In this document: positions 1 through 10,700 of the stretch, piece after piece
How positions within the stretch are numbered: position 1 is the stretch's first letter
Layout: every line of letters starts with the position of its first letter
Source: JBCBST01 sp039819115
GTDB taxonomy: Bacteria; Bacteroidota; Rhodothermia; Balneolales; Balneolaceae
Reading direction: 5' to 3'
Assembly (NCBI GenBank): GCA_039819115.1
Contig: JBCBST010000021.1
Coordinates: 1-32,870, forward strand
Length of the DNA: 32,870 bases
Notes under the pieces: generated by a model
Database searches by the model: none
Seen by the model: the letters and a program-made list of their open reading frames with translations, nothing else
Told to the model about the DNA's origin: nothing
Program-made: the position numbers and the translations under genes

Positions 1-3000
1 GCAAGTCAAAATCAAAGGTTAAACCAAAATGGAATAAGAGCTCTCTTCCATAGGTTACGTTATTACTATCGGAGCCGGTTAAGAATTCTTCGGGTAAGGT
101 CAATGAAAATTGGTTAAAGCCATAGGCTGCACTAACAAAAAACCGAAGGGGAAATAAATAGTACCCGTTCAGGGAGAACCTCAGCTCGGTTCCAATGCCA
201 CTTTTTAAGTCGTTTCCGATTTCCAGCCGGTCGTTTTCACCGGGTAATGGATCGTTCAGGTACCAGCCATTTCCGGTTTCAAAAAAGAACCGTGCATACA
301 GTTTGTCAAGGGAATAGGGCCCTACCTGTTTGTTGATATTGCGATATAGCGGCAGGAAGTAAGAAAGGCTGGCAAAACCGGTAGTGGTACCACCAATGGC
401 AAAGAACGGATAGCTTCGCATTCCCAAAAAGCCACCTACATAGTCTAAGAAAAAGAAATCACCGGGGTTATTGAAATAACTAAACCCCCGTACTCTGGCC
501 TGGAATGCCTGATCATTTGCTAACCGGAATCCATATCGAACCTGCATTTCGGCCGAATGATTTCGCACGCTCTGGTAGATGGGAGTGAGCGCTCCATCCC
601 GTATTTCAAATTCGTCCAGAAGCCGTGAGGGCTGATATTGGTACCTCAGGTAGCCTCTGAGACCAATGGGGGCAATATCTGCGTCTCTTGAATACATGTA
701 GTAATCGAAGGTGTATGCAGCCGATAACGTGGTACCTATAAAATACCGGGATGAAGATCCGGCAATCAACTGGTTCAGTTCTCTTGAGAAAAAGTTTTCG
801 GTACTTACCCTGAAGGGGGAATACCGAAGGCCGAGTTCGAGGAGGCTGCGTCGGCTGAGTTTGCTTCTTAAAAACAAATCGGCTTCCCAGATATCGAAGG
901 CAATGTCGGTGGTCGTGGTATCAGGAAGGCATGATGTACACGGAAATTCCTCAATGGTTAAACCGTCGGCCACATTGCGGCGCAGGTTATACAATTCAAC
1001 AGAAACTGTGGGAGACCAGCTTTTTTTAATAAACGGAAGGCCTCGTTGTTCAATAATGATGAATGCATCGCGATCTAAATCCAAGAGTCGGTTCGGCGCA
1101 AAAAAACCACCAATGGTTTCGGTTGGCCGGGAAGCTACTCCTAATAAGAAGCCACCGAAAATGCTTAATCGATCTGTTACATCCCGCGATGCAAAGTAAA
1201 ATCCGGGTTTAACGTCACGAAGCAGGTTTTCGCCCAACAATCCGAATTGTCCGTCTCTTAACAAACGACCGTTATTGCCGTTGAGTGCTGAATAGTTATC
1301 AAAACGGAGAACAGGGAAAAATGAAAAACTGGTATAGGTATCGGTATACGATCGGAGCGTACGAGCATCGTTCACTATAGGTGACGATATGGTAAAGTCG
1401 GTGGAACCGGTATCTGCTATGGCTACCAGATCAGCTGGGATTTCAGTCAGGTCGGTATCATCATACTCCAGCAACTCAGGTGGTATGGGTGCAATATCCG
1501 ACGCATGATCATGATGATCATGTCCTGTCTCAGGCACCGCCGGGTCGTAAAAACCCAGGGAAACCGGCTCACCAAGACTCATGTCGGCATATTTTATTTT
1601 GTACCCGCTGGCCTCATACTCCGAGAAGAACAGTCGGCCGGAATCATCAACATTGGGCATGAATGCTCCGCCAAGTACACTGGTAACTTTCTCCGGTGTG
1701 CTGCTTTCAAAATCCATCCGGTAGATGTTGAAAATGCCGTCGGGATCTGCTGAGTAATACAGTGCGCGCCCGTCTTTTGTGATGAATGGATCTCTGTAAT
1801 CCACTCCATGTTCTGCGAGAATTGGGGTTATAGCTCCTGAGCCCAGATCGTACCGATAGATGTCTCGCGGTCCATGCATGGCCGAAGCAAAATAGATAGC
1901 GGTTCCATCGGGTGACCAGACCGGGGTATACATAGTTTCTCCATTCCCGAACGTGGTAAGCGGCGTTATTTCCTTTGTGGCGAGATCAAACAGAACCAGG
2001 TTTTGGGTTCCCTTACGGTATCGGATGGCAGCCAGCGTGGTACCTGCAGGGTTGAAAACCGGAGAATCAATCCGTTCACTTCTGGTAAGACGTGTTTGCT
2101 TTTTGGTGCCCAGGTTGTACAGAAATAAATCCCGGTACAATTCTCCGTACGAGTTCTTCCGATTGATGGAAAATGCGATTTCTTTTCCATCTGGTGCCCA
2201 CGAAAACGCACTGGATAAGAAAAGGATGCTGGGCTTCATGGACATGGCGTGATGATCATGCTCGTTGAACTCCAGCTGATCAATGCCTGATACTTTTTGA
2301 TCATCTACCCCATCGGTGATGTAGAGAGAAACAGCCGAAAAATCGCGCCCTTTGTTAGAAACGTAAGCCACCGATGAACCGTCCGGGGAAGGTTGAGCAA
2401 AGAAATTCAAAAACCCTTCAGGCTCCAGATAATCTGATCGGGTAAGGTTCATATTGGATGTTGCATCCTTATAAAACCGGGTTCGGTCTTCTATGAATTG
2501 ATCAAACAATTCGTAACCAGGTATTCCGGTTGCTTTTTCGATAGCATCAGCAACGTTATAGGTCCCTTTTTCTGACAGCGCTGCTGAAATATCCCGAAGC
2601 ACGATTTCGCCGAATCGATTAGCCATATATATGACAAAAGCATATCCCTGGTTGTATACCGTTTCACGTTCTATGCTGGTTTTAGAAGCAAATGTTCCCA
2701 TTTGATCCAGGTTCAGATAGGTGTCGCTTAAAATCCGGGTACGTAAAATCATATCCCGATGAGCATCCCACGTGTCGTAGTTGAGACCGGTTCGTTGGTA
2801 TTGTGCGGTACCCTCCGCTAACCAGGCTGGTACGTTAACGCCCACGAACGGATGAGTGACAATGCCGTTAGGAAATCCGTAGAGTACGTCCGGGCGGCGC
2901 ACTTCTTCATAGTTTAACCATTGTACATACGACACAGGAGATGTGCGTTTTTTACGCATCGCCTTCTGAATTTGTACAATGTGGGTGAATTCATGGGCGA

Positions 3001-3382
3001 TTACGTTTCGTAACCAGTCGTGCGTGCCACGAAGTGGGGTGTCGAGCGCAGGTAACCAGATATCAATTTTATTGTCGAAGAAGTAAGCAGCTCCATTTGC
3101 ATAGTCCTCCCGGTCTTTAAGTACAATACTCACTTTTTGATCCGGTTCCAGATCGTATAAGTCCGTGATAGGTTTGTAAATCTCTTCAGCAATACGGGAT
3201 ACAACCTGAGCCGACCGGCTACTGCCTTCCTGGTAATGAATCAGAAAATGGTCACTTTCAATGGTATACCATTTCAGGTGATTTTGGGGATAATCGTAAA
3301 ACAAAGGATTGGTCTGCGCACTAAGCATTCCGGGAATAGCGCATAAACAGACACCGCATAAAAAGAGAACAAACCGATTCAC
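1..3382 (-). CDS. Outer-membrane protein: HExxH gluzincin domain, TolB-like propeller, C-terminal barrel (3' end off window)
   Basis: The minus strand is open for 1127 codons from a GTG at 3382 to the left edge, so the gene is partial. The GTG is chosen because it is followed at once by a signal peptide (residues 1-23, ending LSAQ) and overlaps the preceding TAG stop by one base (TAGTG), which suggests translational coupling. Residues about 30-260 form a peptidase-MA-like gluzincin domain with H130-E131-F-T-H134 and a downstream glutamate, E190, in LAEG; the zinc ligands look intact. Residues about 310-600 carry PD40/TolB propeller repeats (PSPDG, WAPDG, WSPDG). From about 640 to the edge the sequence alternates like a barrel (FGLTFDFDL at the edge). 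Two His-rich loops occur, EHDHHAM at 374-380 and GHDHHDHA at 620-627. It is the last visible gene of the porU-porV operon. Function is not known; a cell-surface protease or processing factor is inferred. Confidence 0.85.
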   Translation of the reverse strand, partial: MNRFVLFLCGVCLCAIPGMLSAQTNPLFYDYPQNHLKWYTIESDHFLIHYQEGSSRSAQVVSRIAEEIYKPITDLYDLEPDQKVSIVLKDREDYANGAAYFFDNKIDIWLPALDTPLRGTHDWLRNVIAHEFTHIVQIQKAMRKKRTSPVSYVQWLNYEEVRRPDVLYGFPNGIVTHPFVGVNVPAWLAEGTAQYQRTGLNYDTWDAHRDMILRTRILSDTYLNLDQMGTFASKTSIERETVYNQGYAFVIYMANRFGEIVLRDISAALSEKGTYNVADAIEKATGIPGYELFDQFIEDRTRFYKDATSNMNLTRSDYLEPEGFLNFFAQPSPDGSSVAYVSNKGRDFSAVSLYITDGVDDQKVSGIDQLEFNEHDHHAMSMKPSILFLSSAFSWAPDGKEIAFSINRKNSYGELYRDLFLYNLGTKKQTRLTRSERIDSPVFNPAGTTLAAIRYRKGTQNLVLFDLATKEITPLTTFGNGETMYTPVWSPDGTAIYFASAMHGPRDIYRYDLGSGAITPILAEHGVDYRDPFITKDGRALYYSADPDGIFNIYRMDFESSTPEKVTSVLGGAFMPNVDDSGRLFFSEYEASGYKIKYADMSLGEPVSLGFYDPAVPETGHDHHDHASDIAPIPPELLEYDDTDLTEIPADLVAIADTGSTDFTISSPIVNDARTLRSYTDTYTSFSFFPVLRFDNYSALNGNNGRLLRDGQFGLLGENLLRDVKPGFYFASRDVTDRLSIFGGFLLGVASRPTETIGGFFAPNRLLDLDRDAFIIIEQRGLPFIKKSWSPTVSVELYNLRRNVADGLTIEEFPCTSCLPDTTTTDIAFDIWEADLFLRSKLSRRSLLELGLRYSPFRVSTENFFSRELNQLIAGSSSRYFIGTTLSAAYTFDYYMYSRDADIAPIGLRGYLRYQYQPSRLLDEFEIRDGALTPIYQSVRNHSAEMQVRYGFRLANDQAFQARVRGFSYFNNPGDFFFLDYVGGFLGMRSYPFFAIGGTTTGFASLSYFLPLYRNINKQVGPYSLDKLYARFFFETGNGWYLNDPLPGENDRLEIGNDLKSGIGTELRFSLNGYYLFPLRFFVSAAYGFNQFSLTLPEEFLTGSDSNNVTYGRELLFHFGLTFDFDL

Positions 3383-6300
3383 TAATGCACTACTCCAATT
3401 TTGATAAGCTTTGATTCACTTCTGCCATTTACCGTTGCTTTAACAACGGCTACGTAACTTCCGCTACCCCAATTCCGGGTTGTAACGAGATGCTCTTCCG
3501 GGAACCCACCACCACTTTGAAGGGTGGTTTCGTACACCAAACGTCCGGAAAGGGCAATAATTTTGATTTCTACTTCACCGCCGGGTTCCTGAAGCTCATA
3601 CCGGATATTGGTGATCTCATCAGCCGGGTTTGGCCAGTTGTAGGTTTCATCGGTATTGAGGATCGAAAATGAAGGTCCTCCGTTAGAATCCCCACCTTCA
3701 AGTTGTACCTTTAGTTTATTATCCTCAAAAAAGGATGTACCGTATTTAGTCCCCCAAACCACTTCGCCCAGCTGGGGCAGATCCCATATTCTGATCTCAC
3801 CCGTTTGTGCCACTGTAAACACTTTTCCCCGGGCTATGATAGGGTGTATCGGTTTCAATGCTTCGTCCAGGGTTGCACCGATAAGAAGTGGGAACCCGGT
3901 CAGTTCATTTCCGTTTAAGTTATATCCATACAGATTTAGATTGAGTGAATCCTGTCCCAGAATCATAAAATCCACTTGCTCGTCGTTATCGAGATCTGCA
4001 ATGAGCGGGGTTCCAATAAATGATACTCCTTCCGGTGGATAGAATGGAAAGTCTGAGAGCAGTCCTCCAATGGGGTTAAACCCACTGAGCTGATTCTGTT
4101 CACGGTCAATCCAAAAAATAGATCCATCGTTACCGAAAGCAGGCCATTCTGCTTCTGTCTGACTAAAGATTTCGGTCACCGGCGTTCTTGATTCAGGATC
4201 GATGATCAGAAAGCGTTCGTCCTCAAAAACAAAGAAGAGCGTTTTACTTCCTATGGTAAGTGGGGCGGCATAGAATCGCTGATCAGTCTGTTCGGGGATG
4301 AAATCATCGACGGGGGTGGTATGCGAAAATTGAGCGGATAACGCATTAATGACCACGGATGAACCGCTAAGGGTCGATGATCTGAACTCCGGTAACGTCA
4401 GTTGTTCAACGATGGAGCCATCAGCAATACTGCGTATTTCCCTGGAAAAGTCGGCCTGAAAAGTTCCTGCGACATTCGAACTCAGAAACCCTCTGGGTTG
4501 GGTTCCATCGGTATCCCATAGTCTCCCGAATTGGTCTGTGGTGCTATTCCAGGTTTGGTGTTCAAGACGGGTATTATTTCCTTGCTGGTATCCGGTTATA
4601 AATCCGTTCTCGGTTAACAAAGGCTGAAATCCACCAGGGGTAGCGAATGAAAAGATCCCGGTTTGATTGAGATTCATTCTCCATGCAAATGAAAACGGAG
4701 TGGATGGGATAAGCAGAAAAGTATCTTCACGGGCTTCAAAATAGCTCAGTGATGACGGGTGTAGCAGGGAGGGGGCTGATTGAGGGGATACAATATCGCT
4801 TGAGGACACGATCCTGAACGACCGTTCCAGAGCGGCTAACTGGTCTTGTGCGGGCTGTACCGGGCGAATGCTGAAAGTAGCTCGTATCTGGTTGTCTGAA
4901 AAATCATACAACTCGAAATTGTTTATACTTCCTGAGTTAGAATTGGTATTCGGTCTGGTGTCTGGTCCAAAGCGATTTTCGTAAAATTGAACGGTTCCTT
5001 CCTGAGAAATAACCCGGAAGTTGTTGCCACTCCACCAATAATCGAACGCACTCCCAAAAGCAGCACTATTGTCGAGTGCACCTACAATACCAGGGCCGAT
5101 ATCCTGTGCGCCATCTGCTTCTTCGAGGTCAACACCCCGGCGATTTGGGTCGGCATTAACCCTTTGATCAGGAAGTTGTGCCATAATCTGAGCTTCATCA
5201 ATATGCCAGATCAGGATACCGCCATTCAGTTCTCTGTCATCTTCCGTGCCTTCTTCGTCATCTTCACCAATATCAAGTCCGCCTGGTAAGGCCCAGTCAT
5301 AATCGGATACCTCAATGATGGTGCCGGCTTCAAACAGGGTGTCAAAATCAGCTTCCTGGAAGATAAAATCTTCATCAGAATTGGTGAACGTTTGCAGAAT
5401 CTCTGTCCCATCCTTTCGCCGTATGGTAATCGATACCCCATCGAGGGCGGGATCACGATGTCTGTTCTCAATCAAAAAGTATTCCGTGGAAGAGATGTCA
5501 ATTTTAATGAGTTCATCCAGCCCCAGCTCGAAGTTTTGTGCAGAATCCGGAGAAATGGTAGTAGGTGTGATCCAACCCAGGAACAGTTTTTCCCAAGCCG
5601 AAGGCTCTGGTGGGAACAGGCCGTTATATGCAAAAAAACCGGCTCCATCCATTAAGCCAAACCGCCCGATAGCAGGAGCTCCTGTTTGGGTATCGAACAG
5701 GTCAGGTAACCCCAGGAAACTGCCTATAGAAGCACAAATCAAGCCATTGGTGGATAGAGGGAACACGACTTCGTTTTCCTGGATGTCTTCGCCGCGACGG
5801 GATTGAGTTCTTGGAAGGATAAGACTGTTTGTAACTCTGAATGCGCCACCATTGATGGGGAAGCCCTGGAAGCCCGGGTCTCTCAATAGTTGTGTTAAAC
5901 CTTGCCTCGAGAGAGAAAGGGACGGAATATCGAAGGGTGTAATGTCTAAACTGGTTCCGGTGAGTTCTACATCACGTCCGATACCCGCATGAAAAATAAT
6001 AAAAGCCGTTCGATCGGGGTCGAGTCCACTGGTGTTAAACCCACCGGCTTCTTCGACTTTTTGCCATGCATCTTGCGCGAGTTGGGCAACTGGCTCGTTG
6101 GTAAATGTTTCTCCAATCGGCGAATACGCCTCCATTGGGTTATCCAGACGATAGACCCTTGGTAATACGGTATAGTTTACGGTTAGCTGGTTGTCGGATA
6201 CCCGTTCGTAGTAACGCTTTGCAAACTCAAGTTTTGTCTCAAAGTAGGCCTGGTTATGAGGAAGTGGATCGATGCGGGTATCTTCCTGTCTCTCCAGGTA

Positions 6301-6558
6301 AGGCAAACCGCCTTCGCCAAATATTCCGGTACCTGAGGTGAGACGGTTGGTATCCGGTTGGAATTCTACCATAATTGCGACAATATCCAACACACCGGTA
6401 GCATTAACCGTGGCTGGCTGATGCTGTAAGGTGGGTTCATTCAACGCATGAGATAGTTGAAGAGAGGGTGTTTCCTGAGCCCATAGCCCCATAATTGTAA
6501 ACAAAAAGAGCATGCCATATATCAACATGCTCTTTGTCAAAACGGGAGAGTGCTTCAT
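3382..6558 (-). CDS. M6-family peptidase-like protein with T9SS type A sorting domain; active site degenerate
   Basis: This 1058-residue protein has a signal peptide (about 1-27, ending GLWAQ). Residues about 55-420 resemble M6 (immune inhibitor A-like) peptidases, with the conserved tail of the active-site helix, GLPDLFD, at 283-289. In active M6 enzymes the helix reads HExxH before this point; here the residues are A276-S277-I-G-S280, so both histidines and the glutamate are missing. A propeller-like region with an FG-GAP-type segment (ADLDNDEQVDF) follows, and residues about 975-1058 are a T9SS type A sorting domain starting at NWPNPADEITNIRY. Export through the T9SS is therefore expected. 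The gene starts 6 bases after porV and is joined by a one-base overlap to the next gene. It is probably a non-catalytic surface or scaffold protein; a role like the propeller protein PorZ is only a guess. Confidence 0.86.
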   Translation of the reverse strand: MKHSPVLTKSMLIYGMLFLFTIMGLWAQETPSLQLSHALNEPTLQHQPATVNATGVLDIVAIMVEFQPDTNRLTSGTGIFGEGGLPYLERQEDTRIDPLPHNQAYFETKLEFAKRYYERVSDNQLTVNYTVLPRVYRLDNPMEAYSPIGETFTNEPVAQLAQDAWQKVEEAGGFNTSGLDPDRTAFIIFHAGIGRDVELTGTSLDITPFDIPSLSLSRQGLTQLLRDPGFQGFPINGGAFRVTNSLILPRTQSRRGEDIQENEVVFPLSTNGLICASIGSFLGLPDLFDTQTGAPAIGRFGLMDGAGFFAYNGLFPPEPSAWEKLFLGWITPTTISPDSAQNFELGLDELIKIDISSTEYFLIENRHRDPALDGVSITIRRKDGTEILQTFTNSDEDFIFQEADFDTLFEAGTIIEVSDYDWALPGGLDIGEDDEEGTEDDRELNGGILIWHIDEAQIMAQLPDQRVNADPNRRGVDLEEADGAQDIGPGIVGALDNSAAFGSAFDYWWSGNNFRVISQEGTVQFYENRFGPDTRPNTNSNSGSINNFELYDFSDNQIRATFSIRPVQPAQDQLAALERSFRIVSSSDIVSPQSAPSLLHPSSLSYFEAREDTFLLIPSTPFSFAWRMNLNQTGIFSFATPGGFQPLLTENGFITGYQQGNNTRLEHQTWNSTTDQFGRLWDTDGTQPRGFLSSNVAGTFQADFSREIRSIADGSIVEQLTLPEFRSSTLSGSSVVINALSAQFSHTTPVDDFIPEQTDQRFYAAPLTIGSKTLFFVFEDERFLIIDPESRTPVTEIFSQTEAEWPAFGNDGSIFWIDREQNQLSGFNPIGGLLSDFPFYPPEGVSFIGTPLIADLDNDEQVDFMILGQDSLNLNLYGYNLNGNELTGFPLLIGATLDEALKPIHPIIARGKVFTVAQTGEIRIWDLPQLGEVVWGTKYGTSFFEDNKLKVQLEGGDSNGGPSFSILNTDETYNWPNPADEITNIRYELQEPGGEVEIKIIALSGRLVYETTLQSGGGFPEEHLVTTRNWGSGSYVAVVKATVNGRSESKLIKIGVVH
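6503..6535 (-). other. Terminator-like hairpin inside the signal-peptide codons of the M6-like gene
   Basis: On the minus strand a perfect 10-bp stem (AAAGAGCATG paired with CATGCTCTTT) encloses an 11-nt loop and ends in TTTTTGTTT. It covers about codons 8-18 of the M6-like gene, just after porV. It could trim expression downstream of porV, or be chance pairing in T-rich hydrophobic codons. Confidence 0.4.
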
Positions 6559-6564
6559 TCGGGG

Positions 6565-7713
6565 TTAAAAGTCTAATAACAAACTAAAACGAAGGGTATT
6601 AGCCAGGGGGTTTTCAGCCTCCAATGTCCGGATATAACTAAAATCCACTCCGATAGGTGGGTAACGTATTCCGGCACCAAATGTGATGTATTCCCGGTCA
6701 CCATTGTTAGGATCTTCGTAATAGTAGCCACCTCTTAGTGCAAACTGTTTGTTATACCAGTATTCAAGCCCACCACCAATCATAAATTGTTCTAACAAGG
6801 AGAGGCTGATGGTTTGTCCGGTACCATCGAGCCGTTCATATGATCCCCAGGAATCGAAGAGGGCCTGGATCGGTCCTACTGCACTGGATTGTACCCGGGT
6901 TGTATCTCCGGAAGGAACGGTTCGAAGTTCATTACGTGCCATGATTTTGGAAATATCATTCGCGATCGTAATGGTGTTGATGCCATCCGCATCCAGATTG
7001 TACTCCAATGCCCAGCCAAATCGCAAAACGGTAGGCAGAGGGTCTTGCTGGGCGTTATCCGTATACTGGATACCAGGCCCGATATTAGAAAGGTTGAATC
7101 CGGCATTAAATCGAGCTGCATTACTCCCCAGAGTAAACGGGTCTGATTTATATAAAAACGCAAGGTCGCCACCCACACTAGTACCTGGGTTTACTTGCTG
7201 GGCAGCAACGGTCGTTCCGTTTGCCAAACTCGAATAGATGACTCTGAGGCTGGTTCCGAGTGCGAGATTTTTATTGACCTCAAATCCGTATGAAACGCCA
7301 AAGGCCAGCTCAAAACTGTTAAACCTGGATATGATATCCGGGCTGTCTTCATTGGTTTGTGCTTGTTCACCCAGGTTAAGGTAGGTTAAGTGAGCACCAA
7401 CGGTACCGATACCTTCAATGTAGGTTTTACCTACGAGGTAATCGTAGAATAAATCATCTACCTGAAAGTTGGCAAGCCAGTTCGAGTGGGTAATACTTAC
7501 CTGATTGCCTCTCTGAAATGCTAGTCCGGCCGGGTTCCAAAACATAGCAGCAGCATTATCAGCCAGTGCTACACCGGTGTTTCCCATCCCCGCGCCACGG
7601 GAATCAGGTTCGATCTGGAGGAAGGGTACAGCAGTAATACCCACCTGGGAAAAAAGTTGTGTTGAGTGTATCAGGATTATACCCAACACAGTGATTATTA
7701 TCTTCCTTTTCAT
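6565..7713 (-). CDS. porV: Type IX secretion system outer-membrane protein PorV
   Basis: PorV is the barrel that receives T9SS substrates at the outer membrane and, with PorU, forms part of the attachment complex that removes the sorting domain and anchors cargo. The 382-residue protein starts with a signal peptide (about 1-23, ending LFSQ). It then has the family signature FLQIEPDSRGAGMGNTGVAL at about 30-50 and NAAAMFWNPAGLA just after, both typical of the PorV/UPF0164 branch of FadL-like barrels. The C-terminus ends in an aromatic strand (LRFSLLLDF). It lies 56 bases after porU and 6 bases before the M6-like gene, the porU-porV order known in Bacteroidota. PorQ and PorP belong to other families or branches and fit less well. 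Confidence 0.93.
   Translation of the reverse strand: MKRKIIITVLGIILIHSTQLFSQVGITAVPFLQIEPDSRGAGMGNTGVALADNAAAMFWNPAGLAFQRGNQVSITHSNWLANFQVDDLFYDYLVGKTYIEGIGTVGAHLTYLNLGEQAQTNEDSPDIISRFNSFELAFGVSYGFEVNKNLALGTSLRVIYSSLANGTTVAAQQVNPGTSVGGDLAFLYKSDPFTLGSNAARFNAGFNLSNIGPGIQYTDNAQQDPLPTVLRFGWALEYNLDADGINTITIANDISKIMARNELRTVPSGDTTRVQSSAVGPIQALFDSWGSYERLDGTGQTISLSLLEQFMIGGGLEYWYNKQFALRGGYYYEDPNNGDREYITFGAGIRYPPIGVDFSYIRTLEAENPLANTLRFSLLLDF
7650..7690 (-). other. Weak terminator-like hairpin inside porV signal-peptide codons
   Basis: A 7-bp stem (TGTGTTG with CAACACA) with an inner 4-bp stem (GTAT with ATAC) is followed two bases later by six Ts on the minus strand, within porV codons 8-22. It is weaker than the similar structures at 6503-6535 and 15364-15404 and may be chance. 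Confidence 0.22.
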
Positions 7714-7745
7714 TGTGTTCTATCGGATTTTGTATAATATAGTAA

Positions 7746-7769
7746 TTCAATCCTGTTGATAGGATTGAA
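7746..7769 (-). other. Stem-loop directly after the porU stop codon
   Basis: A perfect 9-bp inverted repeat (TTCAATCCT/AGGATTGAA, 6-nt loop) abuts the porU TAG stop. There is no following T run, so it is more likely an RNA-stability or processing element between porU and porV than a full terminator. The 10-base sequence AATCCGATAG occurs on both sides of it, once spanning the porU stop. Confidence 0.4.
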
Positions 7770-10700
7770 CTATCGGATTATTACGAGTTTTTCGATTTTT
7801 TCTGTTGTGGTTCTTCCTTTCGGGGTATTTGCTGTAACCCGAAGTACATAAACATAAGTACCGTTGCCCAGGCGATCATGATCCCTGTCACGGCCATTCC
7901 ATGGAATACTGGCATAAGAACTAGTTGTAATTAGTGACTCTTTGATATGCTGTACAGGGCGCCCCGAAAGCGTAAAGATGCGTATAGACACCTCCACTTC
8001 ATTTCCCTGCTGATTATGTTCGAACGTAAAGGCTGTGGCATTCGTCATCGGATTTGGGTAGTTATATACGTTATCGACAACAAGCTCATCTGAGTTTGCT
8101 ACCTCGAACGCGATTTGTTGTTCCGACGGATTATTATGCACATCCCATGCACGAACACGAAGTGTATAATTACCTTCTGGAATGTTTTCCAAAGGGTACT
8201 CGATACGTCCTCCGGTAAAGTCGTTCAGATTAGCTTCATAGAAGGTATTCAAAACGAAGGTTTGTTCTGGATTGGTATCGATAGTAGCGGTTATCTCATG
8301 TCCTACTCCTGTTCCTGTAGTATTGATTCCGGTTTGATCGTTAAGTTCTACAATGAGCATTGGCGAGCTGCCAACGAGGGTGCCATTTACAAAACGGTTG
8401 TCGTTCAGGTAAATGTCCATGTTTGGACCTGCCCCATCGTTCTCTAATTCGGTGTTTATACCGTTAAATCGGATGTTTGCAAAAGATCCTCCGGCGCGTT
8501 GCTGTCCGTTTTCAGCAAAGAATACTACCCGTCCGTTGTCTGATGCAAAGGTAATGTCTCGAGGCACGATAAATGAAGCATTAAACAGCCCGTTCTGTGC
8601 CAATGCTCTGCCTCTGAAAAGAATATCGCTCTCATCCTCGTAGTTACAGTTTGCCGTAAAGCAATTATCGGCAATTACCCAGGGCCGGGGCGGAAGCTGT
8701 ACTGTTCGTTTTCCATCAAAGACGGTTACAACCACTTCTCCGTTAAAGTCTGGTAACAGCTCATCATCAAAGTTTCGAACTTCGCCTGTGAGATTTATGC
8801 TATCCAGTGCCCGAAAAACAAAGGTGGTATCATCATCAAAATCCGTATTCTCGTTAAGTGATGTTATCTGGGCTCTGTACGTGGGCAATCGGAATTTTAT
8901 GGCCGGGTCGCCAATCAGAATAAACTTCTGGGAATTAATTGATTTTCCAACCTGGGCACGTTTAGTCTCTCTGAATATATCACCAAGACGTTTGGGAGCA
9001 TCATCCTCTCTGATGGTCATTTCGCGGGTAATCGCGATGTTAAGCCCAAAGTTAAGCGCTGTTGGTGAAGCACTGGTATATACGACGCGTGTGGTAGTTA
9101 AAGCGGCAATTCCACCACCGGTAGGCGAAAATACTAATTCTTCTGCCCCCGATTGTGCGTCAATATCGTCGTACCTCCCAAATTGACAGGTAGCTGTTAC
9201 AAAAATAGTCAGACGATCTCTGTTCGTTAGTAGCGGGATGGATTCTGCAAGGAAAAGGTTTTCATCAGCTAATGTTTGTTCATTGCCATGCCCTGAGTAA
9301 TTGGTAACCAGGGTACCTTCATTAATGGAATTGAGCAAATCCTGCGTGGCACCGGGTACCTGACGTCCGGAACCGGTTACTTCGCTGGGGTAATCGAACA
9401 GATAAATCTTGTTTAAACGAATGCCGGGTTCATTAACGCCAATGATGTTAGCCGTTCCATCTGCATTCAACATATGAAGATCACGATCTGAATTGCCGGG
9501 AAGGTCATCATCAGCCGAGAAGGTGAATAGATTTTGCCAGTCGCCCCCATCCTGATTAAGCTCGTAATCCTTAATTTTTTGAACGAGTGTGGCAGCCTCA
9601 GAGCGGGTTTGGGATGAAATTCTTCCGATCCCTATATCCATCGAACCTATACGTGAGGTATTAGTGAGAATGCCTTCGTTGGTATCCAGATAACCGAAAA
9701 AGTCGTCTGTTCCATAGGAGCCTGTCCTGCTAAGAGATTCAACAGACTGATGGGTAAATACATAATTGGTGTATGCACCGGGAACAATGTTTTTGTAGTC
9801 GAATGTAGCATCTCCAAATAACAGTAAGTATGCAGGTAAGCGCTGGCCATCGGCAAGGGCGACATCTCTCAGATACTTGACAAAATCACGGATAGCTGTT
9901 GGATCGGGAGAACCCCCTGAGAATTCATTGAATATTTGTTCTTGTGTGACTACCAGAGGTGTAAGATTGTCTTGGGTAGTTCTGAACGAAGCGAGGTCCT
10001 CGGCATATTCCAGGAAGATTGGGGCGGTAACAACCACGTAATCGGGATAGGTTCTGACCCCTCTCAGATTTTGAGTAAGTACCAGAGTACCCATTTCCGG
10101 TACGTCAGGCGCTTGTTGAACAATCAACTGCCTGCGTTGAGCCGAAGTGTGAATAACGGAAACGGTACCCTGTGAGAGGCTACCGGACAGGCGTACCGGG
10201 ACTAACGGATCGGTTACATCCAGCACGACGGGTTCAGAGTCAAACCCTTGCAATACATATCGGCTATTCTGCAATGGATCCCCACCTTCCGGTGTAAAAA
10301 AGAAGAGTTTTCCATTTTCGGCGATTAATTCCCGTTGAATTTCTAGCCGTATCCAATCGACAAAGAGCCTCGAGCTGCTTTCAGAATGCCGGTAGCGCAA
10401 ATCGATGTTTACAATATCGGAGTTCTGAGCAGTAAACGATCCTGTCATCGTACGGGCAATTCCTGAGGCGCCTTCCTCGCTGTTATATCCCCGGCTCAAT
10501 CGGCTGAATGAAAGGGTGCTGAATTGTGTGCCATTATATAGACCGTCGGCAAAGGACCGTTCTTCTGAACGGGCCACTAACCTGGATTCGAATGAGATGG
10601 TACTGCCCGGGATAATGCCGGGAAGGGTGTCTGTGAAAACGGATCGTATCTGGTTATTTGCAGAAGCCGGGATGATCTGTCCCAACCAGTACCGGCCGGA

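Noticed and set aside
711..1199. Plus-strand reading frames across 711-2252, and similar ones in 3490-11640
   Set aside because: They lie antisense to the large secretion genes, have no recognisable family or signal, and share base pattern with the real minus-strand frames.
7735..7780. Direct repeat AATCCGATAG flanking the porU-porV gap as an att site or insertion footprint
   Set aside because: Only 10 bases, one copy is the end of the porU coding sequence, and nothing mobile lies between.
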